From positions 4,030,001 to 4,094,000 of the forward strand of contig NZ_CP159342.1 in NCBI RefSeq assembly GCF_040499845.1: a stretch of 64,000 nucleotides of DNA. Direction: 5' to 3'. Origin of the DNA: Micromonospora sp. CCTCC AA 2012012. GTDB lineage: Bacteria > Actinomycetota > Actinomycetes > Mycobacteriales > Micromonosporaceae. Made by a program: the position numbers and the translations under genes. The notes below the pieces were generated by a model. That model was not told the origin of the DNA. It saw only the letters and a program-made list of their open reading frames with translations, and made no database searches. Shown in pieces: positions 1-9,399 of this stretch (its first letter is position 1; every line of letters starts with the position of its first letter).

Positions 1-473
1 TCGCCGGTGCTCAGCGGCGTGTACGCCGTCCAACCGAAGTCGGCCGCGCCACCCGGGGCGATGAAGCCCGCGGTGGCCATCGTGCCGCCGAACAGGTACA
101 GCCAGTACGCGAAGGAGTTGAGTCGGGGGAACGACACGTCGGGCGCGCCGATCTGCAGCGGCACCACGTAGTTCGCGAAGGCGAACACGATCGGCGTCGC
201 GAAGAACAGCAGCATGATCGTGCCGTGCATGGTGAAGAGCTGGTTGTACTGCTCGGGCGAGAGGAACTGCAGGCCCGGCCGCGCCAGCTCGGCCCGCATG
301 ATCAGGGCCATCAGGCCGCCGATCATGAAGAACGCGAACGCGGTGACCATGTACATGATCCCGATCTGCTTCGCGTCCGTGGTGCGCAGCAGCCGCGCGA
401 TGGCCGACCCCTTGACCGGCTCTCGGACCGGCCAGGGCCGGGTCACGACCGGCTTGGGTGCGACGGTGGTCAC
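1..473 (-). CDS. ctaD: cytochrome c oxidase subunit I, N-terminal part (cut by window edge)
   Basis: This is the catalytic haem-copper subunit of the membrane aa3-type terminal oxidase, which reduces O2 and pumps protons. About 157 codons are visible. A basic N-terminus is followed by a first membrane helix ([13 protein letters not shown]) and then a [11 protein letters not shown] segment, where family members carry a haem a histidine. The GTG start at 473 has a GGAGG six bases upstream. The gene continues beyond position 1, so the copper ligands and most helices are not visible. The 140 bp to the next gene show no clear terminator. Confidence 0.93.
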   Translation of the reverse strand, partial: MTTVAPKPVVTRPWPVREPVKGSAIARLLRTTDAKQIGIMYMVTAFAFFMIGGLMALIMRAELARPGLQFLSPEQYNQLFTMHGTIMLLFFATPIVFAFANYVVPLQIGAPDVSFPRLNSFAYWLYLFGGTMATAGFIAPGGAADFGWTAYTPLSTG

Positions 474-612
474 GAGTGGCCTCCGGTTCTCGGTTGTCCC
501 GCTCGGCGCGCGCTGAATCTGCGAGCCGTCATCCGCAAGGAGGATAGTCCCCGGTAGGTGGGGGTGCTGAGTGGGGTGGGCGGCTACGATCGCCGGCCCG
601 CGACCCGGGGAG

Positions 613-1719
613 TCAGACCGGGTCGACCAGCAACCGGTAGTGCTCCTGGAAGATCCGTCCGCCGCGTCCGCGCAGCAGGGGGTCGCGCAGCGCCGGGGGC
701 ACGTCCCGGGTGCGGTTGCGGTCCCGGGTCCGGTCCCGCACCCATCGGGTACGCGGCCGGCGACGACTCTCGTACGCCAGCAGCGCGGCCTCGACGCTGC
801 CGGCCGCCGTCAGCGACTCGGCGAGCACGACGGCGTCCTCCAGCGCCATGGCGGCCCCCTGGGAGAGCGTCGGCGCGGTGGCGTGGGCGGCGTCACCGAC
901 GAGCAGCACCCGGCCGTGGAACCAACGCCCCAGTTCGACCTCCTCGGTGGTCCCGACGTGCACCCGCTCCAGCGCCGTGAGCGCCTCGGGGACCGGGCCG
1001 CCGTAGTCGCCGAAGAGGTCGCGGAGCCGGGCGAGCGGGTCGGCGGGCGGTACGGTGCCGGCTTCGTCGGCATAGCAGTAGAGCCGGCCGGCGCCGATCG
1101 GCACCAGCAGGAAGCCGGCTCGCTGGCCGAGCAGGGCGGTCCAGTCGGCGACGCGCGGGCCGTCGCGCAGCACCGCCCGGTAGACCACCTGACCGGCGGG
1201 TCGGGGCGGGCCGCCGAGCGCGGCGAGGGTACGCACCGCCGAGCGCGGCCCGTCGGCACCGATCACCAGGTCGTACTCGGCGTGGGTGCCGTCGGTGAAG
1301 CCGACCCCGACGCCGGCCGGCAGCGGCTCGACGCGGCTCACCTCGGCGCCGTGCCGGACGGCGCCGCCGGCCCCGGTGAGCAGCACCCGGTGCAGTTCGG
1401 CGCGGGGCAGCGCCCGGCACTCCCCCACCCCGCCCCAGAGGGCGTCGAGGTCGACCTCGCAGAGCGGCGCCCCGGTGGCGTCGAGGAACCGCTGCCGGTG
1501 GATCACCTGGCCGAGGGGGCGTACCGGGCCGTCGAGGTCGAGCCGGCGCAGCGCCCGGGCGGCGTTGCCGGGCAGATAGAGACCGGTGTCCACCAGCTCG
1601 GCGGGGGGCAGCTTCTCGGTGACGTCGGGCCGGAACCCCGCCAGCCGCAGCGCCCGGGCCACGGCGAGACCGGCGATGCCCGCGCCGACGACGAGGATGC
1701 GCAGGGGGAGACCACCCAT
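613..1719 (-). CDS. FAD-dependent monooxygenase
   Basis: A 368-residue flavin hydroxylase of the PHBH/UbiH group, expected to use NAD(P)H and O2 on an unknown aromatic or polyketide-like substrate. The N-terminal Rossmann motif [10 protein letters not shown] (about residues 12-21) binds the ADP part of [12 protein letters not shown] in the middle and [17 protein letters not shown] near the C-terminus are the DG and GD motifs. The ATG at 1719 has CCGGAGG about 11 bases upstream. Length is normal for the family. No partner genes indicate a pathway, so the substrate remains unknown. Confidence 0.88.
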   Translation of the reverse strand: MGGLPLRILVVGAGIAGLAVARALRLAGFRPDVTEKLPPAELVDTGLYLPGNAARALRRLDLDGPVRPLGQVIHRQRFLDATGAPLCEVDLDALWGGVGECRALPRAELHRVLLTGAGGAVRHGAEVSRVEPLPAGVGVGFTDGTHAEYDLVIGADGPRSAVRTLAALGGPPRPAGQVVYRAVLRDGPRVADWTALLGQRAGFLLVPIGAGRLYCYADEAGTVPPADPLARLRDLFGDYGGPVPEALTALERVHVGTTEEVELGRWFHGRVLLVGDAAHATAPTLSQGAAMALEDAVVLAESLTAAGSVEAALLAYESRRRPRTRWVRDRTRDRNRTRDVPPALRDPLLRGRGGRIFQEHYRLLVDPV

Positions 1720-1900
1720 CGTGGTGTACGCCTCCGGAGGGGTTCGGCACGCGTTGGAGGCAAGACCTTACTCGCCGCAATTGCCGCACGGTAGAGCCCA
1801 TCCGGCGTGTCGAGATCCTCACGGTGGGTCGATTTTATAGATCAACTTAACCGGTACAGTTGCGCAACTGTTTCAGGCATGTAAATGTGTCCGATGAACC

Positions 1901-1914
1901 TGGGAGCGCTCCCG
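1901..1914. promoter_or_regulatory. CebR-type operator upstream of the endoglucanase
   Basis: TGGGAGCGCTCCCG matches the 14-bp palindrome TGGGAGCGCTCCCA, known as the operator of the LacI-family cello-oligosaccharide repressor CebR in actinomycetes, at 13 of 14 positions. It lies 54 bp before the start codon of the secreted GH12 cellulase, so repression relieved by cellobiose or cellotriose is the natural inference. The cebR gene is not in the window. Confidence 0.8.
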
Positions 1915-1967
1915 GCCGTATCCCCCGTCATGTCCCCGGCGCCCCCGCGCCGAAGCCAAGGAGCATC

Positions 1968-3146
1968 ATGAAGCGTCCACTGAGGGCCATCGCGGCCGCC
2001 GGCCTGCTGGCCGCCGGCTCGATCGTCGCCGTCGTTCTCGGCGGCAACGCCTCCGCCGACACGCAGATCTGCGACCAGTACGGCTCGACCGTCATCGGCA
2101 ACAAGTACGTCGTGCAGAACAACCGCTGGGGCACCACCGCCCAGCAGTGCATCAACGTGACGTCGACCGGCTTCTCGATCACCCGGGCGGACGGCTCGTC
2201 GCCGACCAACGGCGCGCCCGTCTCCTACCCCTCGATCTTCGCGGGCTGCCACTACACCAACTGTTCGCCCGGCACCAACATGCCGGTGCAGGTGAAGAAC
2301 ATCAGCAGCGCGCCGAGCAGCATCAGTTACAACTATGTCAGCGGCGCCATCTACGACGCCTCGTACGACATCTGGCTCGACCCCACGCCCAAGAAGGACG
2401 GGGTGAACCAGATGGAGATCATGATCTGGCTCAACCGGCAGGGCTCGATCCAGCCGATCGGCTCCCCCGTCGGCAACACCAACCTGGCCGGCCGGACCTG
2501 GGAGGTCTGGCGGGGCAGCAACGGCCAGAACAACGTCATCTCGTACGTGGCGCCGTCCGCGATCCCGAGCATGAGCTTCGACGTGCTCGACTTCATCAAC
2601 GACACGAAGAACCGCGGCGCGATCACCAGCGACTGGTACCTGACCAGCATCCAGGCCGGTTTCGAGCCGTGGCAGGGTGGCGTCGGCCTCGCGGTGAACT
2701 CGTTCTCGCAGAGCGTCAACACCGGCGGCAGCACCACCCCGCCCACCACGACGCCGCCGACGACCACGCCGCCGACGACCACCCCGCCGACCACGACCCC
2801 GCCGACCACCAACCCGCCGACCGGCACCGCGTGCTCGGTGAAGTACACCCCGACCAGCATCTGGAACAACGGCTTCACCGCCGAGGTGGCGGTCACCAAC
2901 ACCGGCAGCAGCACGGTCAACGGCTGGACGATGACCTTCAACCTGCCCTCCGGGCAGACCATCACCGGCTCGTGGAACGCCAACGTGACCCAGAGCGGGT
3001 CCGCGGTCAGGGCGACCAACGTCAGCTACAACGGCACCCTCTCGCCGGGCGCCTCGACCAGCTTCGGCTACCAGGCGACGCTGAGCGGCGCGTTCTCCGC
3101 GCCCAGCAGCTTCGCCCTCAACGGGGTCACCTGCGCCAAGGCCTGA
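1968..3146 (+). CDS. secreted GH12 endoglucanase with C-terminal CBM2
   Basis: A 392-residue extracellular endo-beta-1,4-glucanase. Residues 1-30 form a signal peptide (KRPLR basic start, hydrophobic core, cleavage after ASA). Residues 31-250 are a glycoside hydrolase family 12 domain, with likely nucleophile E150 in NQMEIMIW and acid/base E233 in QAGFEPWQGG. A threonine-proline linker (about 251-288) leads to a CBM2 cellulose-binding module (289-392) bounded by cysteines. ATG 1968 was chosen because GGAG lies just upstream and it gives a proper signal peptide; the frame is open further upstream. The CebR-type box and a strong terminator define a one-gene unit. Confidence 0.95.
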   Translation: MKRPLRAIAAAGLLAAGSIVAVVLGGNASADTQICDQYGSTVIGNKYVVQNNRWGTTAQQCINVTSTGFSITRADGSSPTNGAPVSYPSIFAGCHYTNCSPGTNMPVQVKNISSAPSSISYNYVSGAIYDASYDIWLDPTPKKDGVNQMEIMIWLNRQGSIQPIGSPVGNTNLAGRTWEVWRGSNGQNNVISYVAPSAIPSMSFDVLDFINDTKNRGAITSDWYLTSIQAGFEPWQGGVGLAVNSFSQSVNTGGSTTPPTTTPPTTTPPTTTPPTTTPPTTNPPTGTACSVKYTPTSIWNNGFTAEVAVTNTGSSTVNGWTMTFNLPSGQTITGSWNANVTQSGSAVRATNVSYNGTLSPGASTSFGYQATLSGAFSAPSSFALNGVTCAKA

Positions 3147-3162
3147 CCCGTACGCACGACGA

Positions 3163-3192
3163 GGGGGCGCGGTCCGGTCGGACCGCGCCCCC
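3163..3192 (+). terminator. hairpin terminator after the GH12 gene
   Basis: A perfect 13-bp GC stem (3163-3175 with 3180-3192) closes a GGTC loop, 16 bp after the endoglucanase stop. It sits between convergent genes and could serve the aldo/keto reductase as well. No U-tract is present, as is usual in actinomycetes. Confidence 0.8.
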
Positions 3193-3207
3193 GCCGTGTG
3201 TCCGGGC

Positions 3208-3993
3208 TCAGCCGCCCAGGGCGTCGATGTCGCGCATCTCCTCGGCGGTGAGCGAGAAGCCGAAGATGTCGGCGTTGGCCCGGATCCGCTCCGGCGTCAC
3301 CGACTTGGGGATCACCACGATCTCGTGGTCGATGTGCCAGCGCAGCACCACCTGCGCCGGGGAGACGTCGTGCGCGGCGGCGATCCGGACCAGCACCGGG
3401 TCGGCCAGGTCGCTGGTCTTGAACGGGCTGTAACCCTCCAGCACTACGCCCCGGTCCCGGTGCGCGGCGTGCGTCTGCCGGTCGTACAGGGACGGGCTCC
3501 AGCGGATCTGGTTGACCGCCGGGGTCTCCTCGGTGGACTGGATCAGCTCGTCGAGCTGACCGATGCCGTAGTTGCTCACCCCGACCGCGCGGGTCAGGTT
3601 CTCGTCCCGGGCGGCGAGCAGCTCCCGCCACATCGGGATGCTGTCGCCCGAGGCGGACGGCGGCCAGTGGATCAGCCACAGGTCGACGTGGTCGGTGTCC
3701 AGGGCGGCCAGGCTCGCCTCGATGGTCTCCCGCTCCCGGCCCACCCGGTCCGGGGGCAGTTTCGTGGTGATGAAGACGTCCTCGCGGCGCAGGCCGCTCT
3801 CCTTGAGCGCCCGGCCCACCTCCCGCTCGTTGCCGTACATGGTGGCGGTGTCGAGGTGGCGGTAGCCGGCGTCGAGGGCGGCGAGCACGGCGTCGTACCC
3901 GGCCTCACCGGTGGCCTGCCAGGTGCCGAAGCCGAGCAGCGGCATCCGGACATCGCCGGAGAGGGGGACGCTGGGCTGTTCTGGGCTGCTCAT
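3208..3993 (-). CDS. aldo/keto reductase
   Basis: A 261-residue cytosolic NADPH-dependent oxidoreductase of the AKR5-like group (2,5-diketo-gluconate reductase type). Family signatures are LGFGTWQ at the N-terminus, DAGYRHLDTATMYGNE containing catalytic Asp and Tyr, WLIHWP with the active-site His, GVSNYG, and IPKSVTPERI in the coenzyme-binding end. ATG 3993 gives the normal family length; the frame is open far upstream and an alternative start about 11 codons earlier cannot be excluded. A second AKR (37109-37963) has the same architecture. Confidence 0.9.
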   Translation of the reverse strand: MSSPEQPSVPLSGDVRMPLLGFGTWQATGEAGYDAVLAALDAGYRHLDTATMYGNEREVGRALKESGLRREDVFITTKLPPDRVGRERETIEASLAALDTDHVDLWLIHWPPSASGDSIPMWRELLAARDENLTRAVGVSNYGIGQLDELIQSTEETPAVNQIRWSPSLYDRQTHAAHRDRGVVLEGYSPFKTSDLADPVLVRIAAAHDVSPAQVVLRWHIDHEIVVIPKSVTPERIRANADIFGFSLTAEEMRDIDALGG

Positions 3994-4089
3994 GACGGCT
4001 GTTCTACCCGTGATCACGCCCGACATGCCGGCGACCCGCCGCCAGGGTGGCACGCTGCGGGACGGGCCGGGGTGCCGCAGAATGCGGGC

Positions 4090-5130
4090 ATGGCTGACCG
4101 GCTGGAGGAGTACCGGCGCAAACGGGACGCGCGGCGTACGCCCGAGCCGGTGCCGGAGCGGACGCCCGGGGCGAAGCGGTCCGGCCGCGGCCGGGCCCGG
4201 TTCGTCATCCAGCAGCACCACGCCCGCAGCCTGCACTGGGACCTGCGGCTGGAGCACGAGGGGGTGCTGGCCTCCTGGGCGGTGCCGCGCGGCCTGCCCC
4301 GCGAGCCCGGCCGCAACCACCTCGCCGTGCACACCGAGGACCACCCGATGGAATACCTGACCTTCCACGGCGAGATCCCGGCCGGCGAGTACGGCGGCGG
4401 GCGGATGACCGTCCACGACACCGGCACGTACACCTCGGAGAAGTGGCGCGACGACGAGGTGATCGTGGTGCTCGACGGGAAGCGGACGAAGGGCCGTTAC
4501 GTGCTCTTCGCCACCGGGGGGCGCGGCCGGGACTGGATGGTCCGCCGCACCGACCCCGCCCCGGCGGGCTGGACGCCGATGCCCGACCTGGTCCCGCCGA
4601 TGCACGCCACCGCAGCGAAGCGGTTGCCGAAGGACGCCGACGCCTGGGGATACGAGCTGCGCTGGGACGGTGTCCGGGCGATGGCGTACGTCTCCGGCGG
4701 CCGGCTGCGGCTGCTGTCGGCGACCGACGAGGACGTCACCGGGGCGTACCCGTGGCTGCGGGAGCTGGCGGAGGAGCTGGCGCCGACGGAGACCGTGCTG
4801 GACGGCGTGCTGGTCCGGATCGACCCGGCCGGGCGGGTGAAGGCGCCCACCGCGCGGGACGGCCAGTTCCTCGCCGTCGACCTGCTCTGGCTGGAGGGCG
4901 TGACCAGCCTCGACCTGCCGTACGCGCAGCGCCGGGAGCTGCTCGACGGGCTGGCCCTGACCGGCCGGCACTGGCAGACTCCGCCGTGGTTCCCGGGTGT
5001 CGGCGCGGACGCCCTGGCCGCGGCCCGCGAGCAGGGGCTCCCCGGAGTGGTGGCGAAACGCCTCGACTCCCCGTACGAGCCGGGCCGGCGCAGCCGGCAC
5101 TGGCTGAGCATCGACACGAGCGGATCCTGA
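4090..5130 (+). CDS. LigD-like 3'-phosphoesterase fused to a degraded ATP-dependent ligase domain
   Basis: A 346-residue protein. Residues about 37-160 form a LigD 3'-phosphoesterase domain, which trims 3' ends in non-homologous end joining; it keeps HH (43-44), HWDLR (49-53) and EDHP (83-86). Residues about 170-346 resemble a LigD adenylation domain but lack its chemistry: motif I reads ELRWDG, with Arg191 at the AMP-accepting lysine; motif III reads VLDGVLV with Val240 for Glu; motif V reads LPGVVAKR, with Pro for Glu. The oligonucleotide-binding domain is absent. It probably binds and trims DNA ends but should not ligate. A CAGAAT element six bases before the ATG suggests leaderless transcription. 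Confidence 0.87.
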   Translation: MADRLEEYRRKRDARRTPEPVPERTPGAKRSGRGRARFVIQQHHARSLHWDLRLEHEGVLASWAVPRGLPREPGRNHLAVHTEDHPMEYLTFHGEIPAGEYGGGRMTVHDTGTYTSEKWRDDEVIVVLDGKRTKGRYVLFATGGRGRDWMVRRTDPAPAGWTPMPDLVPPMHATAAKRLPKDADAWGYELRWDGVRAMAYVSGGRLRLLSATDEDVTGAYPWLRELAEELAPTETVLDGVLVRIDPAGRVKAPTARDGQFLAVDLLWLEGVTSLDLPYAQRRELLDGLALTGRHWQTPPWFPGVGADALAAAREQGLPGVVAKRLDSPYEPGRRSRHWLSIDTSGS

Positions 5131-5138
5131 GGAGCATC

Positions 5139-6326
5139 GTGCACCTGACGCACCTGGAGTGCCCGCGCTGCGGCACGGAGCACCCGGCGGAGAAGCTGCA
5201 GAACCTCTGCGGTTGCGGCTCGCCGTTGCTGGCCCGCTACGACCTGGCCGCGGTGGCCGCGTCGGTGACCCCGGAGCAGTTCGGGCTCCGCCCGGCCGAC
5301 CTGTGGCGCTACCGGGAGCTGCTGCCGGTCGCCGACCCGCGCTTCGTCACCACGTTGGGCGAGGGCTGGACGCCGCTGCTGCGCGCCCCGTCGTACGGCC
5401 ACGAGATCGGCATCCCGGACCTGATCGTCAAGGACGAGGGGCTCACGCCGACCGGGTCGTTCAAGGCGCGGGGCGCGGCGGTGGGTGTCAGTCGGGCCCG
5501 CGAGCTGGGCGTGCAGCACATCGCCATGCCGACCAACGGCAACGCCGGCTCGGCCTGGGCGACGTACGCGGCCCGGGCCGGGATGGCCGCCACCATCGCG
5601 ATGCCGCTTTCCGCGCCGACCATCTGCCGTCGGGAGTGCGTGGCCGCCGGGGCGGACCTGCGGCTGGTGGACGGGCTGATCAGCGACGCCGGCCGGTGGG
5701 TCGCCGGGTTGGTGGCCGACTCGGGCGGGCGGATCTTCGACGCCGGCACGCTGCGCGAGCCGTACCGCCTGGAGGGCAAGAAGACCATGGGGTACGAGAT
5801 CGTCGAGCAGCTCGGCTGGCAGGTGCCCGACGTGATCATCTATCCGACCGGCGGTGGGGTCGGGCTGATCGGCATCCACAAGGCCCTGCACGAGCTGCGC
5901 GAGCTGGGCTGGGTCGGGGACAAGCTGCCCCGCCTCGTCGCGGTGCAGTCCACCGGCTGCGCGCCGATCGTCCGGGCGTTCGCCGCCGGGGAGGCGCGGG
6001 CCACCCCGTGGCAGGACGCGCAGACCGTCGCTTTCGGCATCACCGTGCCGTCGCCGCTGGGCGACGAGCTGATCCTGGCCGCGTTGCGGGAGAGCAGCGG
6101 CACCGCGCTGGCCGTCGACGACGCGGAGATCCTGGCGGACCTGCGGGACTTCGCCGCCCGGGAGGGACTGCTGCTCTGCCCGGAGGGGGCGGCCTGCCTG
6201 ACGGCCGCCCGGCACCTGCGGGCCGGCGGCTGGATCCGGGCCGGCGAGCGGGTGGTGGTGCTCAACACCGGCGCCGGGGTGAAGTACCCGGAGACGATCG
6301 ACGTCTCCGGCGTACCCATGGTGTGA
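5139..6326 (+). CDS. threonine synthase-like PLP enzyme
   Basis: A 395-residue fold-type II PLP enzyme. Residues 1-30 hold a zinc-ribbon-like start (CPRC ... CGCG). TGSFKARG carries the PLP-binding lysine, PTNGNAG the phosphate-cup region and TGGGVGLIG the glycine loop. It would convert O-phosphohomoserine to threonine, but no hom or thrB is adjacent, so a paralogue with another beta-elimination or replacement role is possible. The GTG start at 5139 follows the ligase-like stop by 8 bp with GGAG directly after that stop, suggesting coupled translation; a functional link is not obvious. Confidence 0.85.
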   Translation: MHLTHLECPRCGTEHPAEKLQNLCGCGSPLLARYDLAAVAASVTPEQFGLRPADLWRYRELLPVADPRFVTTLGEGWTPLLRAPSYGHEIGIPDLIVKDEGLTPTGSFKARGAAVGVSRARELGVQHIAMPTNGNAGSAWATYAARAGMAATIAMPLSAPTICRRECVAAGADLRLVDGLISDAGRWVAGLVADSGGRIFDAGTLREPYRLEGKKTMGYEIVEQLGWQVPDVIIYPTGGGVGLIGIHKALHELRELGWVGDKLPRLVAVQSTGCAPIVRAFAAGEARATPWQDAQTVAFGITVPSPLGDELILAALRESSGTALAVDDAEILADLRDFAAREGLLLCPEGAACLTAARHLRAGGWIRAGERVVVLNTGAGVKYPETIDVSGVPMV

Positions 6327-6337
6327 GACGGGCGCGG

Positions 6338-8122
6338 TCAGTCGGTGGACGGCTCGGTCAGCCGCCAGGCCGCGTTGATCAGCCCGATGTGGGACAGCGC
6401 CTGCGGGGTGTTGCCGAGCTGGGCGCCGCTGCGCAGGTCGATCTGCTCGGCGAAGAGGCCGAGGTCGTTCGCGTGCGCCAGCACCTTGTCGAACAACGCC
6501 CGGGCCCGGTCCTCCTCCCCCGCCAGCACCAGGCACTCCACCAGCCAGAACGAGCAGAGCACGAAGCCCGCCGGGTCGGTGTTCCAGCGCCGCACCAGCC
6601 CGGCGTCGGTGCCCAGCTCACGCTCCACCACGTCGATGGTGGAGCGCATCCGCGGATCGGTGGCCGGCAGGAAGCCCACCACCGGCAGGAAGAGCGCCGA
6701 GGCGTCCAGCTCCGCCGACCCGAAGGCCCCGGTGTACGCCCCGATCCGGTCGTTCCACCCCTCGCGCAGCACCGTCGCCCGGATCTCGTCCCGGATCGCC
6801 GCCCAGCGCCGCGGGTCGGCCCGGTCGCCGAGGCGGGGCGCCAGCTCCACCGCCCGGTCCAGGGCCAGCCAGCAGAGCACCTTGGACGACAGGTAGTGCC
6901 GCTCGGTGTCCCGGGTCTCCCACATCCCCCGGTCCGGCAGCTGCCAGGTCGTGGCGACCTGCTCGGCGAGGCCCACCACCATCTCGCGCAGCTCCACGTC
7001 GAACGTCGTGCCGAGATAGTCGTGCAGCCGCCACACCGCCGAGATGACCTCGCCCGGCACGTCGAGCTGCCGCTGCCGCCAGGCGTCGTTGCCGATCCGC
7101 ACCGGGCGGCTGTCCGCGTACCCGCGCAGGTGGGCGCACTCGTGCTCGGAGAGGTCCCGCTCCCCCTCCAGCCCGAAGAGCACCGGGACGGGTGCGTCGC
7201 CGATCCGTCCGATCGAGCGGGCCGCCCAGGAGAAGAGCCGGTTCGCCTCGTCGGGGCAGGCCGCCACCCAGAGCGCCCGCAGGGTCATGGCGAAGTCGCG
7301 CAGCCAGGAGTAGCGGTAGTCGTAGTTGCGGTCGCCGCTGAGGCGTTCGGGCAGGGAGGTGGTGAGGGCCGCGGCGACCGCGCCGCTGCGGGCGTACGTG
7401 AGGCCGGTCAGCACCACCGCGCTGTGCCGGACCTGGGCGGGGTACCGGCCGTCGTACCGGTGGGTCTCCCGGTAGCCCTCCCAGGCGCGGACGGTCTCGG
7501 CGAGCGCGTGGACGGGGTCCAGCCGGGCCGCCCGTCCGCCGTAGACCTGGGCGTACGCGAGGTCGAAGCCGACCCGCTGGCCGGCGGCCACCTCGAAGGT
7601 GTCCGTCACCCGGTCGTCGTCGACGCGCAGCGTCCGGCCGGTCCCGCGCAGGTGCAGCGCGACCGGCCCGGCGGTCGCCAGCACCCCGCCGTCCGGCTGC
7701 TCGTGCAGGTACGGGGTGAGCAGCCCGTACTCGGGGCGGGGGGCGAAGTCGAGGTGCATCCGCACCCGGCCGCTGAGCCCCTCGACCACCCGTACCAGCA
7801 CGGCGGGTGAGTTCATCCCGAGCTGGTGGCCGCGGGCGCCCGGTTCGGCGGCGAGCGCGTCGGTGACGGCGACGCTCCCGTCCGGGGTGTGGTGCACGGT
7901 GCGCAGCACCAGCGTGTCCGGCCGGTACGCCCGCTCCACCCGGCCGGCGGCCAGTGGCGCGAGCCGCCAGTGCCCGGCGGCCGGGTCGAGGAGTCGGCCG
8001 AAGACCGACGGCGAGTCGAAACGGTCCGGGCACCACCAGTCGATCGACCCGTCCCGGCCGACCAGGGCGCCGGAGCGGCAGTCGGAGAGGAATCCGTAGT
8101 CGGAGATCGGCGGCTGGTCCAC
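6338..8122 (-). CDS. glycoside hydrolase family 15 protein (glucoamylase/trehalase-like)
   Basis: A 594-residue protein without a signal peptide, so probably cytoplasmic. The N-terminal beta-sandwich begins with ISDYGFLSDC and DGSIDWWC. The (alpha/alpha)6 barrel carries YRYSWLRDFA, SKVLCWLALDRAV and a C-terminal segment ending GNTPQALSHIGLINAAW; the catalytic glutamates of GH15 lie in such regions. Actinobacterial proteins of this type are annotated either as glucan 1,4-alpha-glucosidases or trehalases, and the sequence does not decide between them. GTG start at 8122. It converges with the threonine synthase-like gene, 11 bp apart. Confidence 0.9.
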   Translation of the reverse strand: MDQPPISDYGFLSDCRSGALVGRDGSIDWWCPDRFDSPSVFGRLLDPAAGHWRLAPLAAGRVERAYRPDTLVLRTVHHTPDGSVAVTDALAAEPGARGHQLGMNSPAVLVRVVEGLSGRVRMHLDFAPRPEYGLLTPYLHEQPDGGVLATAGPVALHLRGTGRTLRVDDDRVTDTFEVAAGQRVGFDLAYAQVYGGRAARLDPVHALAETVRAWEGYRETHRYDGRYPAQVRHSAVVLTGLTYARSGAVAAALTTSLPERLSGDRNYDYRYSWLRDFAMTLRALWVAACPDEANRLFSWAARSIGRIGDAPVPVLFGLEGERDLSEHECAHLRGYADSRPVRIGNDAWRQRQLDVPGEVISAVWRLHDYLGTTFDVELREMVVGLAEQVATTWQLPDRGMWETRDTERHYLSSKVLCWLALDRAVELAPRLGDRADPRRWAAIRDEIRATVLREGWNDRIGAYTGAFGSAELDASALFLPVVGFLPATDPRMRSTIDVVERELGTDAGLVRRWNTDPAGFVLCSFWLVECLVLAGEEDRARALFDKVLAHANDLGLFAEQIDLRSGAQLGNTPQALSHIGLINAAWRLTEPSTD

Positions 8123-8164
8123 GCGCCCCGGATACCCGGACCGGTCCGGTTCAGGCCGCGCCGG

Positions 8165-8557
8165 TCACGCCGTGGGGGGTTCGTCCCGGCCGGCCGCCTC
8201 GGCCGCGTCGGCCTCCTCCTTGGTGCGGTGCACGGCCTGGTCGGCGTGGTCCGGCGGGCCGTAGACGGTGTAGAGGACCAGCGGGTTGGGGCCGGTGTTG
8301 ACGAAGTTGTGCTTCGTGCCCGCCGGTACGACCACCAGGTCTCCGGCGACGACCTCCTTCTTCTCGCCGGCCACCCGGGCCTCGCCGGTGCCGCTGACGA
8401 AGGTCAGGATCTGGTCGATGCCCTCGTGGACCTCCTCGCCGATCTCGCCGCCCGGCGGGATGGTCATGATCACCAGCTGGGTCTGCTGGCCGGTCCAGAG
8501 CACCCGACGGAAGTCCGGGCTCTTCTCGGCGACGGTCGCGATCGTGAAATGCTCCAT
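8165..8557 (-). CDS. small cupin-domain protein
   Basis: A 130-residue single-domain cupin. The metal-site motifs are visible: PPGGEIGEEVHEGIDQILTF supplies Glu/His ligands, and VPAGTKHNFVNTG the second motif. The charged C-terminal tail (RTKEEADAAEA) is typical of actinobacterial members annotated as cupins of unknown substrate. ATG 8557 was chosen because homology starts there; a GTG 11 codons upstream is possible. The 271 bp between this gene and the next upstream minus-strand gene (8829-9233) show nothing recognisable. Confidence 0.85.
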   Translation of the reverse strand: MEHFTIATVAEKSPDFRRVLWTGQQTQLVIMTIPPGGEIGEEVHEGIDQILTFVSGTGEARVAGEKKEVVAGDLVVVPAGTKHNFVNTGPNPLVLYTVYGPPDHADQAVHRTKEEADAAEAAGRDEPPTA

Positions 8558-8828
8558 GCCGCGCACATACCCGGCCGGGCGGGCCGTCACGCCGGGAGTC
8601 GCAGATGGCGGAATTCTCTTCGGGCGGCCGGTTTGGATCCCTTCAGGACGGGCATCTGGAGCGCCAGGACCGGTGCGGTTGACCGGTCGAGCCAGGTCCC
8701 CGCTGTCGTACCGCCGTACGGCTGCGGTGGTGGGAGACGGCCAGAGCGCGGCGACGTGACGACTTCGGTCGGGCGGCGCCGTGCGCTCGTCTGTGCGGCG
8801 AGCACGCCCGGGCTGACCGGCCCCGGTG

Positions 8829-9233
8829 TCAGGCGAGGACCGCCAGGTGGAACGGGCGGTCGGCGTGGCCGCCGGTGACGGCGAAGGTCTCCACGAAGAC
8901 GCCGTTCGGGATGCCGGTCCGGCCCGCCACGGTCAGCGCCCCGGCCGCCGCCACGCCGCTGCCGGTCAGACCGATCGTGCCCAGATAGCCCGCCCGGGTC
9001 ACGTCCTGGTCGAAGAGGACCTGGTACATCCCGGGGGCCAGCCGCGCCGACGAGGTGACGCCGAGGCCCCGGACCAGGGTGCCGTCGGCCCGGACCACGG
9101 CGAAGAGCATCCGCGCGCTGGGCGGCAGACCGACCGGCCCGCAGGTGGTGATCTCGGCGTCGGCGTCGGCGAGGTCCTCCGCGCCGGAGGCCGGCTGGGC
9201 CCCCGGGCCCCGCCGGGGTCTGGTGCTGGCCAT
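8829..9233 (-). CDS. hypothetical protein, 134 aa
   Basis: Not recognised as a named family. It is a small globular protein with a polar N-terminal 30 residues, one cysteine (TTCGPVG) and a predicted all-beta body rich in Gly, Val and Thr, without signal peptide or membrane segment. A strong GGGAGG ribosome site lies about seven bases before ATG 9233, which supports it as a real gene. It stands alone between the cupin gene and the expansin-like gene. Confidence 0.7.
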   Translation of the reverse strand: MASTRPRRGPGAQPASGAEDLADADAEITTCGPVGLPPSARMLFAVVRADGTLVRGLGVTSSARLAPGMYQVLFDQDVTRAGYLGTIGLTGSGVAAAGALTVAGRTGIPNGVFVETFAVTGGHADRPFHLAVLA

Positions 9234-9399
9234 CGGGTCCTCCCTGCCGCCCGCCGGGCGGGACGACGCGACACACGTGGTGAGCCGGGTGATCAGCCTC
9301 GATCAGTGCCGGTGCGCCGAACGTATGTCGTGGACGGCCCTCCCAACCAGGGACAGAACTGTCCGATCATGGACAGCCGACCCCGCTGAGCTGCGACGA

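Noticed and set aside
3208..5100. A 630-codon minus-strand open frame spanning the aldo/keto reductase and antisense to the LigD-like gene
   Set aside because: Only the part up to 3993 shows family motifs; the rest is a high-GC shadow of the plus-strand gene.
5159..7810. An 883-codon plus-strand frame over the threonine synthase and GH15 genes
   Set aside because: Composition is Arg/Gly/Ala-rich with no domain, and it overlaps two convincing genes in other frames.
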